Assembly (NCBI RefSeq): GCF_023716485.1
Contig: NZ_CP092418.1
Location: 1,285,001 to 1,349,000, forward strand
Reading direction: 5' to 3'
From: Microbulbifer variabilis
GTDB taxonomy: Bacteria; Pseudomonadota; Gammaproteobacteria; Pseudomonadales; Cellvibrionaceae
DNA length: 64,000 nucleotides
Shown piece after piece: positions 17,389 to 26,192 of this stretch (its first letter is position 1; the number at the start of each line of letters is the position of its first letter). The translations under genes and the position numbers were made by a program. The notes under the pieces were generated by a model. That model ran no database searches. It saw only the letters and a program-made list of their open reading frames with translations, and was not told the origin of the DNA.

Positions 17389-19856
17389 CCTCCGTTCCTT
17401 AACAGGGCCCCAACGGAAAACTTTAAACTGCTACGATTGGTTATCATGCCAGCGCTGCACACTACCAATGCACTGACGAGTAAAGTAGTGATGATCCATA
17501 ACCAATCTGGCTTGTAATTGATGCCAAATTGAGATTGATAGATCAATTGAGCCGTAAGGTTAGTACCTAAAATGGCCCCCACGCTAGCAATTAAAGAAGT
17601 CAGCAACCACTCAAACAGGCTTAGTTTACCGCAGGCAAGGCGTGACTGGCCAAAGCTGATCAGTAAAGCGTTCTTTTTACGCTCATCAGCTTCATAGCCT
17701 TTGACCGACGCACTGATCACCAGCAGTGCCAGTAAAATAATCATCAAACTAAATCCAGATACCAGCTTAATCACCATCGACAAAGTATCATCAAAGCGTT
17801 GCGTCAATTCGCGCACCGAGATTAACCGCAATGATGGGTGACGCTGCCAAAGCTCTGCCAGCTGACCCCAAGCAGTGTCCGCAAGCTCAAGGCTACCCAT
17901 ATAAAGTGGCGGTGTTTGAAGCTGGTTCATGGTGCTTTGTGGCACATTAAACCAAAAGGTGATGGAACCTTCGCCAGGCACGTATTTATGACTGGCTTTG
18001 ATTTCAAAGTTCAAAGATTGCCCCGCAACTTCAAACTGTAATTGGTCGCCGAGTTTCAACCCCATATCAGTCATGACTTCTTGCTCTACCGACACTTGTT
18101 GCCAGTCGGCATCTCGATCTTGCCAGCGTTGGCCTGTCTCAGTTTGGTTGTTGTTTGCTTGCTGAATACTGAAATGCAAGCGGACAGGCTTTTGTAAACT
18201 AGCCAAACTTTCGCTGGGGCTGGTGGCAAATTCCGCCAACGTCTGGCCATTGATATGGCTTAACTGTCCGTACCAAAACGGCTTTAATTGGCGAATGTCA
18301 CTGCCAGTTTGTGCACTCCACTGGCGAATGTCTTGCACCTGTTGTTCATTGGCCTGGGTGATGATCAGATTACCATCGTGCTCGCGGGTATAGCCTTCCA
18401 TGGTTTGGCCAATGTCTTTCATCAAACTCAAGGTGAACAGCAACAAGGTGGCACACATTCCAACGCCCAAAATTTGAATGGATTTGCTGAGTAAGCGCTG
18501 CTTCATCATATAAAAACCAAAAGCCATCATACCCATTGCACGGCTCGTCACCGTATGGCCCAAACTCAGCACCAACCAAGTCAATACCATCATCAGTATC
18601 AATGTGGCTGCCATAGCGGATAGCGTCATGGCCGTGAGCAGACCGTTGTCGGAGTAAACAAAAGCCACCGCAGCCACACTGATTAATGCAAATCCATAGC
18701 GAGGTAATAAGTGATTCGGACTCGACATTTGGCGAATCAACTGTGCCGGGGTTACTTTGGCCATCACTAACCAATTGGGAATTTGGAAAATTGCCAATAG
18801 AGCTAACAATAGCGCGTAACTGCTGAGTAAATCTGTCCATACCCAGGTGGTGGTTAGGTCAGCAAACTGTGTCTGCATTTGTAGCAAAATTAGGTATTCG
18901 GCCCCCCATGCCAAGGCGGTTGCCGGAATTAGCCCTGCAATGACTGTTAATAGCCATTGACCAAATGATAAAGCAAACACTTGGGGTTTATTGCTGCCCA
19001 TGGCCAAACACACCGCCGCAAAACGCTGCTGGGATAACAACTGACGTCGACCGGCTTGGTCGATGGCAATGGCTGCCATCAAAAACAACAGTACCGATGC
19101 TAAGCCCACAAAATTCTCAACCCGTTGCCAAAACATTGCCAACGGATGGCCGCTGTGTTTGTCATAAAGCTGTGCAGTTACTAGCTCAGTGGTGGCCCAC
19201 TGTTTTAGGGTGTTCAATTCGCTTTTATCCCCCACAAGTAAATAGCGAAAGAGGGCATTGTCGGCTTGTATCAGTGGAAGGTCATCTAGATGCACCAATG
19301 CCCGCATCGCCACCGAATGGCCTTCGAGCAGGCGGTCGGGTTCATGTTGTACCAAACCTGTGAGCTTTAATTGTCCATGTCCCATATCTAAGGGTTGGCC
19401 AAGGGTAAGCTGCAGCGAAGCAAACAATCGGCTATCGACCCAGATTTCACCGGATTTAGGCCCATGGCTCAGGGATTGCTCTTGTCCATCCGTCTCAAAC
19501 GCCACTTGCACGGTGCCTTGCACTGGATAATGATCATCCACTGCTTTTAACTGCACTGCTTGCCAATGGTGATCATGGGTCAAGGTTACGTTCACCAGCT
19601 GGCTCACGCTCAACTGCTGTGCATGCTGGTGCAACTTGTTTAGTTGCGCATCGGTTAGGGCTTGATGCTGAGAAATTACCAAATCGCTGCCAAGCATTTG
19701 TTGCAAATTATTGGCCAAATAAGCCTGAATGGAACTGCTGGTCAAACTGAGTGTTAAAATGAAAAACATCAAACTTGCTTGGGTCCAGCGAATTAAGCGC
19801 GCATCCCCTTGATGGTATTGCTGGCGGAATAATTGCCACACTAATAAAATCAGCAT
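17385..19856 (-). CDS. ABC exporter permease, FtsX/YbbP type
   Basis: 823-aa protein with an N-terminal helix, a large periplasmic region, a central group of membrane helices, a second periplasmic domain and three C-terminal helices. This is the two-FtsX-domain layout of YbbP/MacB-like permeases. It is a distant paralogue of the protein at 39174-41624 (shared GEIWVDSRL/GEAWVESRL, LTGLVQHEPDR/VTAILEREPDR and YLLVGD/YLFAGD segments) but is Gln/His-rich and uses different codons, suggesting horizontal origin. It overlaps the ATPase gene by 7 bp. Such pairs move lipids or hydrophobic compounds across or out of the inner membrane. Its place inside the cassette array is odd. Confidence 0.88.
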   Translation of the reverse strand: MLILLVWQLFRQQYHQGDARLIRWTQASLMFFILTLSLTSSSIQAYLANNLQQMLGSDLVISQHQALTDAQLNKLHQHAQQLSVSQLVNVTLTHDHHWQAVQLKAVDDHYPVQGTVQVAFETDGQEQSLSHGPKSGEIWVDSRLFASLQLTLGQPLDMGHGQLKLTGLVQHEPDRLLEGHSVAMRALVHLDDLPLIQADNALFRYLLVGDKSELNTLKQWATTELVTAQLYDKHSGHPLAMFWQRVENFVGLASVLLFLMAAIAIDQAGRRQLLSQQRFAAVCLAMGSNKPQVFALSFGQWLLTVIAGLIPATALAWGAEYLILLQMQTQFADLTTTWVWTDLLSSYALLLALLAIFQIPNWLVMAKVTPAQLIRQMSSPNHLLPRYGFALISVAAVAFVYSDNGLLTAMTLSAMAATLILMMVLTWLVLSLGHTVTSRAMGMMAFGFYMMKQRLLSKSIQILGVGMCATLLLFTLSLMKDIGQTMEGYTREHDGNLIITQANEQQVQDIRQWSAQTGSDIRQLKPFWYGQLSHINGQTLAEFATSPSESLASLQKPVRLHFSIQQANNNQTETGQRWQDRDADWQQVSVEQEVMTDMGLKLGDQLQFEVAGQSLNFEIKASHKYVPGEGSITFWFNVPQSTMNQLQTPPLYMGSLELADTAWGQLAELWQRHPSLRLISVRELTQRFDDTLSMVIKLVSGFSLMIILLALLVISASVKGYEADERKKNALLISFGQSRLACGKLSLFEWLLTSLIASVGAILGTNLTAQLIYQSQFGINYKPDWLWIITTLLVSALVVCSAGMITNRSSLKFSVGALLRNGG

Positions 19857-20545
19857 AATGCGCCCACCCTAGACGTAGCTTGGTTGCGCGCCTTGACCGT
19901 TAATTTGCCTTGCCCCAATTGCAGTAAAGTATCGGCCTGCTGCGCTAATTCCATCGAGTGAGTGACGAGTACCAGCCCCGCGCCGCTTTGCTGACAGCAA
20001 TCAAACATCAATTGCGCGATATGTTGCGCAGTTTTTTCATCTAGGTTACCCGTGGGTTCATCGGCAAAAATAAATTGCGGCTGCATGACAAAAGCACGGG
20101 CAATGGCCACCCGTTGTTGCTCACCACCACTGAGCTGCTGTGGTTTATGGTACATTCGCTCAGCTAGCCCCACTTTGTCGAGCCATAATTCGGCTGTGGT
20201 TAATGCACGTTTATCGCCTTTTAGTTTTAAAGGCAGCGCGACGTTGTTTAAGGCGTCGAGTTCGGGTAACAAATGAAACTGCTGAAAAATAAAACCTGAG
20301 ATTTGACGCAGGCTCTTTAATAGCTGCGGTTTACCGCTTTTTTGGAATTGCACTTCGCCAGAAACGGGAGGTTCAAGACCCGCCATTAACAGTAATAAGC
20401 TTGATTTGCCTACTCCAGAGGGCCCCACAATGGCGTAAGACTGACCACTGTGCAGCTCAATATTTAAATCCTCAAACAGGCTGACCTGTTGTTTGGCCAA
20501 GGTAAAGCGATGGTCAATTTGCTTTAAGTGAATACTGCTAGACAT
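19850..20545 (-). CDS. ABC exporter ATPase, LolD/YbbA type
   Basis: 231-aa ATPase with Walker [13 protein letters not shown], signature [15 protein letters not shown], Walker [13 protein letters not shown] and the H-loop VTHSMELA. These are typical of the LolD/MacB/YbbA subfamily that powers FtsX-like permeases. An AAGGAGC ribosome-binding site precedes the ATG, and the permease start overlaps its stop. A direct repeat GGTGAAA with 11-bp spacing lies about 50-65 bp upstream and could be the binding site of the response regulator whose fragment follows the permease. Substrate unknown. Confidence 0.9.
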   Translation of the reverse strand: MSSSIHLKQIDHRFTLAKQQVSLFEDLNIELHSGQSYAIVGPSGVGKSSLLLLMAGLEPPVSGEVQFQKSGKPQLLKSLRQISGFIFQQFHLLPELDALNNVALPLKLKGDKRALTTAELWLDKVGLAERMYHKPQQLSGGEQQRVAIARAFVMQPQFIFADEPTGNLDEKTAQHIAQLMFDCCQQSGAGLVLVTHSMELAQQADTLLQLGQGKLTVKARNQATSRVGALC

Positions 20546-20593
20546 GGCTAGCTCCTTTAAAGAACTGGTTGAGCAGCACTTTAAAGAAGCAGA

Positions 20594-20611
20594 GGTGAAA
20601 TGAAGGTGAAA
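20594..20611. promoter_or_regulatory. Direct repeat, putative response-regulator box
   Basis: GGTGAAA occurs at 20594-20600 and again at 20605-20611, a spacing of exactly one helical turn (11 bp). On the transcribed (minus) strand this reads TTTCACC-N4-TTTCACC, the usual layout for OmpR-family regulators, 49-66 bp before the ATPase start. Confidence 0.5.
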
Positions 20612-20749
20612 TCAGTAGAAACAAGTTGCTAAGTTGTCAGAATACAGGTAGTGAGACTTTATGTTGTTTGATAACGCCTAGCTTATCAATGAGGGTAACG
20701 AGTCCAATAGAGGCTGCTGATCGGAACGTAGTGCATCTGCTTGTAAAAT
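20612..20749. other. Region with possible decayed attC
   Basis: After the stop of the 20750 gene (minus strand) a TTGATAACGCCTAGC-like core is present near 20670, but the rest of the site is not recognisable. This seems to be the eroded left end of the clear attC series. Confidence 0.35.
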
Positions 20750-21220
20750 TCATTGCTTGGAACTGCCTTTGACAGTGAATTTTTTTGTTAGCTTACGATC
20801 GGTGAGTAAATTTAGGTTTTCAGCGTAGTAATTTTGATCAATAGATAACACCCAGATGGTACCAGAAAGATTAACGGTAGCTTTAAGAGGAAATGTCACC
20901 GAGAACCTCGTTAAGATTGCTTTAGCTTCAACTCCATCTTGTGGTAACGCACCAGTCAGCAGTTCTGGTTCACCAGTGCATTCAAGCTTTAAAAGTTGAG
21001 AACCTGGTTGCTGATTATAAAGCTCTGTTTCTACATCCTTTACTACGAAGCTACGATAATCCGTTCCCAGTCCTAGCCACTCAATCATATGAGTGCTTTT
21101 ATCTGCACAGTCAAAACCTGAGATTTCAATGTGCTTATCTTTGTTAATGGACTCAATAGACTCTGCCAGTACCGACATACTCAATAGTGTAAATGTTATA
21201 AGTTTCAGAATCTTTAGCAC
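20750..21220 (-). CDS. Secreted cassette protein, unknown function
   Basis: 156 residues starting at a GTG (21220) with a GGAGAT ribosome-binding site. A signal peptide (1-19, cleavage at VLA-ES) precedes a domain with two cysteines (GFDCADKS and LKLECTGE) and a predicted beta-rich fold. No family is recognised. It lies in the cassette array, with an attC (21237-21314) directly upstream, and is the last gene before the ABC exporter. Confidence 0.65.
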   Translation of the reverse strand: MLKILKLITFTLLSMSVLAESIESINKDKHIEISGFDCADKSTHMIEWLGLGTDYRSFVVKDVETELYNQQPGSQLLKLECTGEPELLTGALPQDGVEAKAILTRFSVTFPLKATVNLSGTIWVLSIDQNYYAENLNLLTDRKLTKKFTVKGSSKQ

Positions 21221-21236
21221 GATATCTCCGTGAATT

Positions 21237-21314
21237 TAATGCCCGCCGCAAAGGTGAGCAATTTGTTGTGAGTCCAGCGCAAGAAGTGCGTGCATGTGCC
21301 GGCTTTCGTTAGAG
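21237..21314 (-). repeat. attC site
   Basis: About 78 bp that starts with TTAATGCCCGCCGC (degenerate R''), ends with GTTAGAG (R') and has complementary arms. The R' core overlaps the 3' end of the gene at 21309. Confidence 0.75.
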
Positions 21315-21692
21315 AGCAAGCGCACTACTAGCACTGACATGAAACGGTTCTCCAACAACCTCAACTATTTCTGGGATAGGAAAGTTGTTACCACTACAGT
21401 CAATTTCTATGTATTCAACCATTCCTGATTTTCCAGAGAAAATTAGGATCTCTAACGTTTTACCTGCTTCTGCAAGATTAAAGTTTGCTTCAAAAATTAC
21501 ACGATACTTACCTGGAACTGCAATGGCCTTGATGAAATCCGGGACCAGAACTTTGAAGCTATTACATCCGCACTGACAGAACTCAGAAAACACGGCTTTG
21601 TCGAGGTGATTCTTTAGCGCTTGTGTATCAGGGAACTGACATCTCTCTAAAATGAAGTTAATCCAATCCCTTGCTCTGTATTCGTTATTCAT
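21309..21692 (-). CDS. Cassette protein of unknown function
   Basis: 127-aa soluble protein with no signal peptide. A Cys cluster (CQCGC at about 39-43) follows a helical N-terminus, and the C-terminal half is predicted beta-rich with another Cys. I do not recognise the family. The sequence before its start is GTTAGAGAAACT, an R'-type core without a full attC, so this gene and the one upstream (stop at 21700) seem to share a cassette. Confidence 0.6.
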   Translation of the reverse strand: MNNEYRARDWINFILERCQFPDTQALKNHLDKAVFSEFCQCGCNSFKVLVPDFIKAIAVPGKYRVIFEANFNLAEAGKTLEILIFSGKSGMVEYIEIDCSGNNFPIPEIVEVVGEPFHVSASSALAL

Positions 21693-21699
21693 AGTTTCT

Positions 21700-22137
21700 C
21701 TAACATTGGCTGCATTGTGTATCGTTAGGGTTTGTAACCTGAAAACTCCACAATTTTTCTACACGAGCCCGCTCCACAGGAATATCAAAACGCTCTAGCC
21801 AGCTATACGAAAACGGCAAAATCAATTCACAAAAATCAACCGTACTATTTTTAATTGGAAAAATGTATTTCTCGCTAATTGAAAGTTGCAAAGAATCACG
21901 ACTCTGTATATTTAAGTTTCTTCCCAAATTTCCTTTAAGCCAATGCTTGACCAAAAGTTGGTACTCATACTCATCTCTTGCTTTCAGATCGTACTTTCCT
22001 GAAACCACTTGGGCAACAATAACTCTGGGTCGCTGATTCCAGAACTCCTCAATGTAAACTGGCGGATCACGCTCGGCACATTCCCAGCTGTAGCAGGTGC
22101 TGGAACAAAGAAACAAAATTATTGGTAGTAGTTTCAT
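21700..22137 (-). CDS. Secreted Cys-containing cassette protein (NTR/TIMP-like layout)
   Basis: 145 residues: signal peptide (1-17), then WECAERDPPVYIEEFW and a beta-rich stretch IVAQVVSGKYDLKARDEYEY. The pattern 'xVxxAxVxxG... then KG' resembles the cassette proteins at 25605 and 33763 and the N-terminal part of NTR/TIMP-like domains. The stop codon (TAG) is part of an R'-type GTTAG. The gene begins directly after an attC (22143-22197). Function unknown. Confidence 0.6.
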   Translation of the reverse strand: MKLLPIILFLCSSTCYSWECAERDPPVYIEEFWNQRPRVIVAQVVSGKYDLKARDEYEYQLLVKHWLKGNLGRNLNIQSRDSLQLSISEKYIFPIKNSTVDFCELILPFSYSWLERFDIPVERARVEKLWSFQVTNPNDTQCSQC

Positions 22138-22142
22138 AGTGC

Positions 22143-22197
22143 CTTAACGTCCGCGGAGGCCCGCTGGGCCTTAGCATCCTGCTTGCGTTTGTTAGAT
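22143..22197 (-). repeat. attC site
   Basis: About 55 bp: CTTAACG (R'') to GTTAGAT (R'), with the GCGGAGGCCCGC/GGGCC palindrome between. It directly follows the stop of the 22198 gene. Confidence 0.85.
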
Positions 22198-22569
22198 TTA
22201 CTCGAAGCAAATAGCATGGTTTACCATACCTAGCTCGACATTTGCCCAGCAACCACAAGGATTATTGGAGGTAGAGCACTGGCCCACGGCAAAAACGTTG
22301 CCAGCCTTACTCTCCGAAACCCTACATTCACCCTGGCATTGTGAACTACTTAGACAGGATTTTCCGGCATCCGAATAGTTAACGATGCACATTTTAGTAC
22401 CGGACATACACACAGGGCGAAGCTCCCCACCAACCGCGAGGCACTGTTCTGCTATTTCAATTGCATTGAGTCTCGCAAGTTTTTCTTGCTTATCTTTAGA
22501 AAGCATCCACTGCGTCATAGCAAACAACATCAAGATTACTAAAACAACGGTTGATATTGACTTGACCAT
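22198..22569 (-). CDS. Secreted or anchored Cys-rich cassette protein
   Basis: 123 residues with an N-terminal hydrophobic segment (8-22), which is an uncleaved anchor or signal, and nine cysteines in the exported part (VCMSGTKMC, SCLSSSQCQGEC, GQC, PCGC and a final C). It is probably disulphide-rich in the periplasm. No family is recognised. It is flanked by attC sites on both sides, so it is a clean single-gene cassette. Confidence 0.65.
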   Translation of the reverse strand: MVKSISTVVLVILMLFAMTQWMLSKDKQEKLARLNAIEIAEQCLAVGGELRPVCMSGTKMCIVNYSDAGKSCLSSSQCQGECRVSESKAGNVFAVGQCSTSNNPCGCWANVELGMVNHAICFE

Positions 22570-22574
22570 GGCAA

Positions 22575-22644
22575 TCTAACGTCTGCAACAAACGCGAGCG
22601 TTGTGAGTCGAGGCCGATAGGCCGGTTTGTTTGCGTTTGTTAGC
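22575..22644 (-). repeat. attC site
   Basis: About 70 bp: TCTAACG to GTTAGCC with complementary arms (TCTGCAACAAACGC against GTTTGTTTGCG). It overlaps the last codons of the 22640 gene. Confidence 0.87.
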
Positions 22645-23137
22645 CAATTCTATCCACTTTAGTTTGATCTTTGATATATCCCAATTGAAATAGCTCTAAG
22701 GCAATTCTTTTAAGCTCAGATATCTCTTTTGCATTACGATCTTTTTTCGCACTAAGGATCTGATATCTCTTTTGCATCAGCTTAATGTTCTGATCATTTT
22801 TTCTGCAGTCGACGCATTTGGTACAATCGCCATCAACATAAAACCCCAGCCCTTCAAACCAGTGCTTCTGCTCGTTAGCAAAAAAAATAAACCATCGCCT
22901 GCATTGAATACAACAGCGTTCTATATCTACGTAAAACTTACGCGGAAATATTGAATAGTTCTGCCTATCAATATTTGCAGGGATAGCCGTTTCGGGGAAA
23001 ACACTATCTTTATCAAGGCTCCAATGAGCAGACGCAGCCATTTCAGCCGTCATCTTGCTTCCGGAGTATATTGGCTTGGAACCATATCGTGGATGATCTA
23101 CGTACTCTCTGTATCTCATTTTACGCTTCTTTGACAT
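22640..23137 (-). CDS. Zinc-ribbon cassette protein (zf-trcl-like)
   Basis: About 165 residues from the ATG at 23137; a GTG at 23161 would add eight. The central part has two Cys pairs 27 residues apart (CIQC and CVDC, plus nearby CT), typical of the 'probable zinc-ribbon' family, surrounding RRWFIFFANEQKHWFE. The N-terminus is basic (MSKKRKMRYREY) and the C-terminus is a charged helix. It is a cytoplasmic protein of unknown role. The last codons fall in the attC. Confidence 0.65.
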   Translation of the reverse strand: MSKKRKMRYREYVDHPRYGSKPIYSGSKMTAEMAASAHWSLDKDSVFPETAIPANIDRQNYSIFPRKFYVDIERCCIQCRRWFIFFANEQKHWFEGLGFYVDGDCTKCVDCRKNDQNIKLMQKRYQILSAKKDRNAKEISELKRIALELFQLGYIKDQTKVDRIG

Positions 23138-23227
23138 TAGTTTATTTGGTAAGTCTTTCACTTAGCGCCATTACGAAAAGTGTAATTACAGCTTTAAGTT
23201 TTAACCTTGCCTTGCCATTCTAGGTCC

Positions 23228-23274
23228 TATAACTCCTTATACAGTGGCGCTGAGGCGTCGTTTTTTTGTTATAC
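23228..23274 (-). repeat. Possible short attC site
   Basis: CTATAACT...GTTATAC, about 47 bp, lies between the genes at 22640 and 23341. It is shorter and less regular than the others and is separated from the stop of the 23341 gene by 66 bp. Confidence 0.4.
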
Positions 23275-23340
23275 CCTTTAGATTATTGTTGTCGAAATAC
23301 CTATAAGCATTTATTGCTAGTTTTGTTTGAATGTTAAGTA

Positions 23341-23664
23341 TCAAGGCTTCATTATTTCAAGTAATTTTTTTCTATACTTGGGGCCATACATTACAATACC
23401 AATTGGAGTGTCGTCTTGTAATGCCTCTTCTAATTTAACAGCCCATTCTGGTCCAAAGCCACCACACAACTCAATAGACTGAACACCTTCATTAACAAGT
23501 TTTACCGCTGTTTCAATAATAGAATTGTCATTTTTAGCAGAAGGGTCAAAACCAACGGTTATGAATGTGCAATGTTGATTCTCATTTATCCTGGTGTTTT
23601 CTTCAGGTGAAAAGCCAGCTGAAAAATAGAAAAAAGCCCACTTTTTCAAATTCGGCAGTGTCAT
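23341..23664 (-). CDS. DUF6506-like cassette protein
   Basis: 107 residues from the ATG at 23664, chosen because a TTGGAG ribosome-binding site precedes it; an upstream in-frame ATG at 23688 has none. The sequence runs WAFFYFSAGFSPEENTRI, then AVKLVNEGVQSIELCGGFGP, and resembles the DUF6506 family, in which a GIQxIELCGGFG motif is diagnostic in my recollection. It is a cytoplasmic protein of unknown activity and part of the cassette array, with an attC upstream (23771-23844) that has been split by a decayed insertion sequence. Confidence 0.7.
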   Translation of the reverse strand: MTLPNLKKWAFFYFSAGFSPEENTRINENQHCTFITVGFDPSAKNDNSIIETAVKLVNEGVQSIELCGGFGPEWAVKLEEALQDDTPIGIVMYGPKYRKKLLEIMKP

Positions 23665-23770
23665 ATATTTCTCCAAAATAACTTTCATTCAATTACGAAT
23701 GAGAATCATAGACACTTAAGGCCGAATTTAAAAGTTTTTCACAAAAACAGGTTGTGTATGGATGAGGTGG

Positions 23771-23844
23771 CATAACGCCGCCAACAAATGCTGAATGGTA
23801 GCGAGATCCATTCGTGTTTTTGGCGGCGATTTTACTGGGCTTTG
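23771..23844 (-). repeat. attC site, left part, split by the decayed IS
   Basis: ATAACGCCGCCAACAAATGC through GGCGATTTTACTGGGCTTTG, with the complementary arms GAATGG/CCATTC. The R' core (GTTATGCC, about 24955-24962) is found on the far side of the decayed element, so the insertion occurred at the R' end. Confidence 0.82.
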
Positions 23845-24955
23845 TATGGTTGTTCTTGCCCGATTCTGATGTTGAAAATCCTTTTCGCTAACGAGGAAAT
23901 TGAGCCCCACCTTCGGCGGCCACCGAAGGCCTTGTTTATCACTGTTCCCTGCCTGGCCGGTTTGTAAAAGACCGATAACAAGTATGTACGTGATAAGCAC
24001 TCACTAGGCATAACTCGAATAGTCATGTGGGCCTTGAGCCCGAATAGCAAGGCGGAGATAGCTTATCTTATGGAGCCTCAAGAGATCGGTGTCGGTATTT
24101 ATTCAGTAGTAAACAACTCGATATTTATGTGAGATCTACTGGCCAATTCTTTAGTGTTAACATTGCCAAAAATGGCATTAAAGATGCCATTAAACAACTA
24201 CAACCTCTTAAATCTCAGAGTGTATTAATAGAGTCAACTGGAAGGCTCGAATTAGTGTTTGTTTGCGCCGCAGATAAAGCAGGATTACCTATTGTCGTTT
24301 GCAATCCGTCTCAGATAAGAAGCTTCGCTAAATCCGAAGGACGCCTCGCTAAACCGACGGGCTAGATGCAATTGATATTGCACATTCTGGTGAGGCCATG
24401 AAGCCAAGACTATCGGCGCTAAAGCCAGAAAATCTTAGGGAGATCAGTGACTTGCTGGCGGTAAGAAGTCAGTGTTTAGATATGAGCACAATGCAAAAGA
24501 ATCGGCTCCTGAGAATGTAGAAATCAGTACTCAAACCTATACAGACCATTCTAAACACCATAAAGAAAGAGCTACAAGGTATCGACAAGCAACTGGATAA
24601 ACTGGTTAACAGTGTGTCTGAGTGGCGGCAAAGGCGCGACATACTGTTGAGTGCTAAAGGGGTCGGAAATGTATTGGTTTATACGTTGATGAGTGAGCTT
24701 CCCGAGGTAGGAAAATTGAACCGTAAAGAAATCGCTGCACTTGGCGGTATCACCCCGATGAACCGTGATAGTGGCAGCTTCCAGGGTTAGCCCTATATTC
24801 GAGGCGGACAACATCGTGTGCGTACAGTCTTATTTTTTTCTATGATGTCGGCAATACAATGCACCCTAAATTAAAACCAATGTATGAGCGCCTAGTCGCT
24901 GTTGGTAAACCAAAATAGATGGCTTAAATAATTGACTAAGGACCATAGTCACTTG
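23845..24955 (+). mobile_element. Decayed IS110-type element
   Basis: About 1.1 kb colinear with the intact copy at 32113-33306, including the GGCGGCCACCGAAGG hairpin and both subterminal inverted repeats. It is about 83 bp shorter because of a deletion near the 3' end of the transposase gene. It sits in the R' end of an attC. Confidence 0.9.
24070..24927 (+). pseudogene. IS110-family transposase, inactivated
   Basis: The frame begins with MEPQEIGVG-like codons as in the intact copy but is broken by frameshifts around 24100-24360 and by in-frame stops (GAATGTAG near 24517, GGGTTAGCC near 24787). A deletion between CCAAAATAG and ATGGCTTAAATA removes the conserved C-terminal end. The DEDD and Ser-containing transposase domains can still be traced by similarity. 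It cannot encode an active enzyme. The intact paralogue 8 kb away could in principle act on its ends. Confidence 0.9.
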
Positions 24956-25471
24956 TTATGCCACTTTAACCAAGGGAGCTACATGTGCCATATAGTTTAC
25001 CTTTCCCAAAGGAACCCCTTTCATCCGCATGATGTTGTAAGCAGAAACCAAATGAAAATAAAAGTTGGGGATTAGAAATTCTTGAATGTAATCCTTCCCC
25101 TTTAGCTCAAGATATTGATTTCCATCAAGGTTTATTCGCTTTAGTTCTGACAATTTTGAATCTCTTAGCTCCGAATCTTTAAGTTGAGATTTAGTTCGCT
25201 CAATTAGGTTCTTAGCTACAGTTAAGGACTCAATTTTAGGGGATAGATTATCGGATTCCTGATTTTTGCACCAAAGCGAGAAATTGTAAGGCTGATTACA
25301 TGTGTAGGCGATCTGTGTGCCAAAAGGAAGCATGTCTTCAATTAGTCGAAAATCCAATATAGATTCTGACTCCTCATGGAAGTGCTGTTCAGAAATTTCA
25401 AGAATATGACCAAGAGTCGTTAGCCTAGACGAAAATAAATCGACTAAATTCTTAGTTCTTTCCTTTGACAT
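24956..25471 (-). CDS. DUF1993-like cassette protein
   Basis: 171 residues with an excellent AAGGAGGT ribosome-binding site. A helical protein: SSRLTTLGHILEIS, then LIEDMLPFGTQIAYTCNQPY and the C-terminal FYFHLVSAYNIMRMKGVPLG. The last motif is characteristic of the DUF1993 family (DinB-like helical fold), whose members are cytoplasmic and uncharacterised. Its stop codon is followed directly by the R' core of an attC interrupted by the decayed insertion sequence. Confidence 0.75.
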   Translation of the reverse strand: MSKERTKNLVDLFSSRLTTLGHILEISEQHFHEESESILDFRLIEDMLPFGTQIAYTCNQPYNFSLWCKNQESDNLSPKIESLTVAKNLIERTKSQLKDSELRDSKLSELKRINLDGNQYLELKGKDYIQEFLIPNFYFHLVSAYNIMRMKGVPLGKVNYMAHVAPLVKVA

Positions 25472-25498
25472 TGTATTACCTCCTTAACAGTGGAAAAT

Positions 25499-25598
25499 AT
25501 AACGCCCAAAGCACTGGCCGGAACGTAGTTGGTTTATTTTGTGCTATTAAAGCACAAAATAAAGCGGCGCAGTGGAGGTCAAGTACATTGCTTTGTCA
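25499..25598 (-). repeat. attC site with large internal palindrome
   Basis: ATAACGCCCAAAGCACTGGC to CATTGCTTTGTCAG, with a perfect 10-bp palindrome in the centre (ATTTTGTGCT and its complement around ATTA). The R' core is degenerate (TTGTCAG). It lies directly below the 25605 gene. Confidence 0.7.
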
Positions 25599-25604
25599 GT
25601 TTTT

Positions 25605-26111
25605 TTAATCGCAAAATGATAGCTTATTGCGTAAAACCAAACCAATAATCCCATTAGGATCTGAAGAAAGCTCGACGATTGATTGTTTGTTATCGCCGAT
25701 TGGTATTCGATGACACGGATTAGACTGGATTTGATCGTTTTTCTGATATAGAAAATACAGTTGAACTGAACCCAATTCAACAGGTATCCATGAGTTATTA
25801 AATGTAAATCGATCCCCTATTTCAAAAGTACTCTTGGTTGAATTCAATACCAAGAAAGTTGAGTCGATACCTCGATTCAGATCTTGCAATCTCTCCCACG
25901 CTGGAGAGTCACGCCACTCAATAGGCTTTGCGTTATATGAGCTAATTTCATGTGTCATATCTGCGTACGCGATGCGGCCTGAGATTTTCTTAGCAATAAC
26001 AATGTCAGTGGCATTATTCAAATCAACGCTTAAATTCTTATGATCATATTCAAACGAAATGGCTCGCTGAGAATAAAGGATGATTAATAAGGTTAGATAT
26101 ATAACTTTCAT
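25605..26111 (-). CDS. Secreted cassette protein (NTR/TIMP-like layout)
   Basis: 168 residues: signal peptide (1-19), then a beta-rich domain with DIVIAKKISGRIAYADM and WIPVELGSVQLYFLYQK and two cysteines near the end (SNPCHRIP and SFCD). Its order of elements resembles those of the cassette proteins at 21700 and 33763, so the three may form one divergent family. No enzymatic motif is seen. It is flanked by attC sites on both sides. Confidence 0.6.
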   Translation of the reverse strand: MKVIYLTLLIILYSQRAISFEYDHKNLSVDLNNATDIVIAKKISGRIAYADMTHEISSYNAKPIEWRDSPAWERLQDLNRGIDSTFLVLNSTKSTFEIGDRFTFNNSWIPVELGSVQLYFLYQKNDQIQSNPCHRIPIGDNKQSIVELSSDPNGIIGLVLRNKLSFCD

Positions 26112-26131
26112 TGATCGAAGCCCGATGAAAA

Positions 26132-26192
26132 CTAACGCCTTGCAGCAGAGGTCGGCACGTAGCGACGGTCCTGCTGACTGCGACTGTTATAT
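26132..26192 (-). repeat. attC site
   Basis: About 60 bp: CTAACGCC to GTTATAT with complementary arms (GCAGCAGAGGTCG against CGGTCCTGCTG). It adjoins the stop codon of the 26187 gene. Confidence 0.85.
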
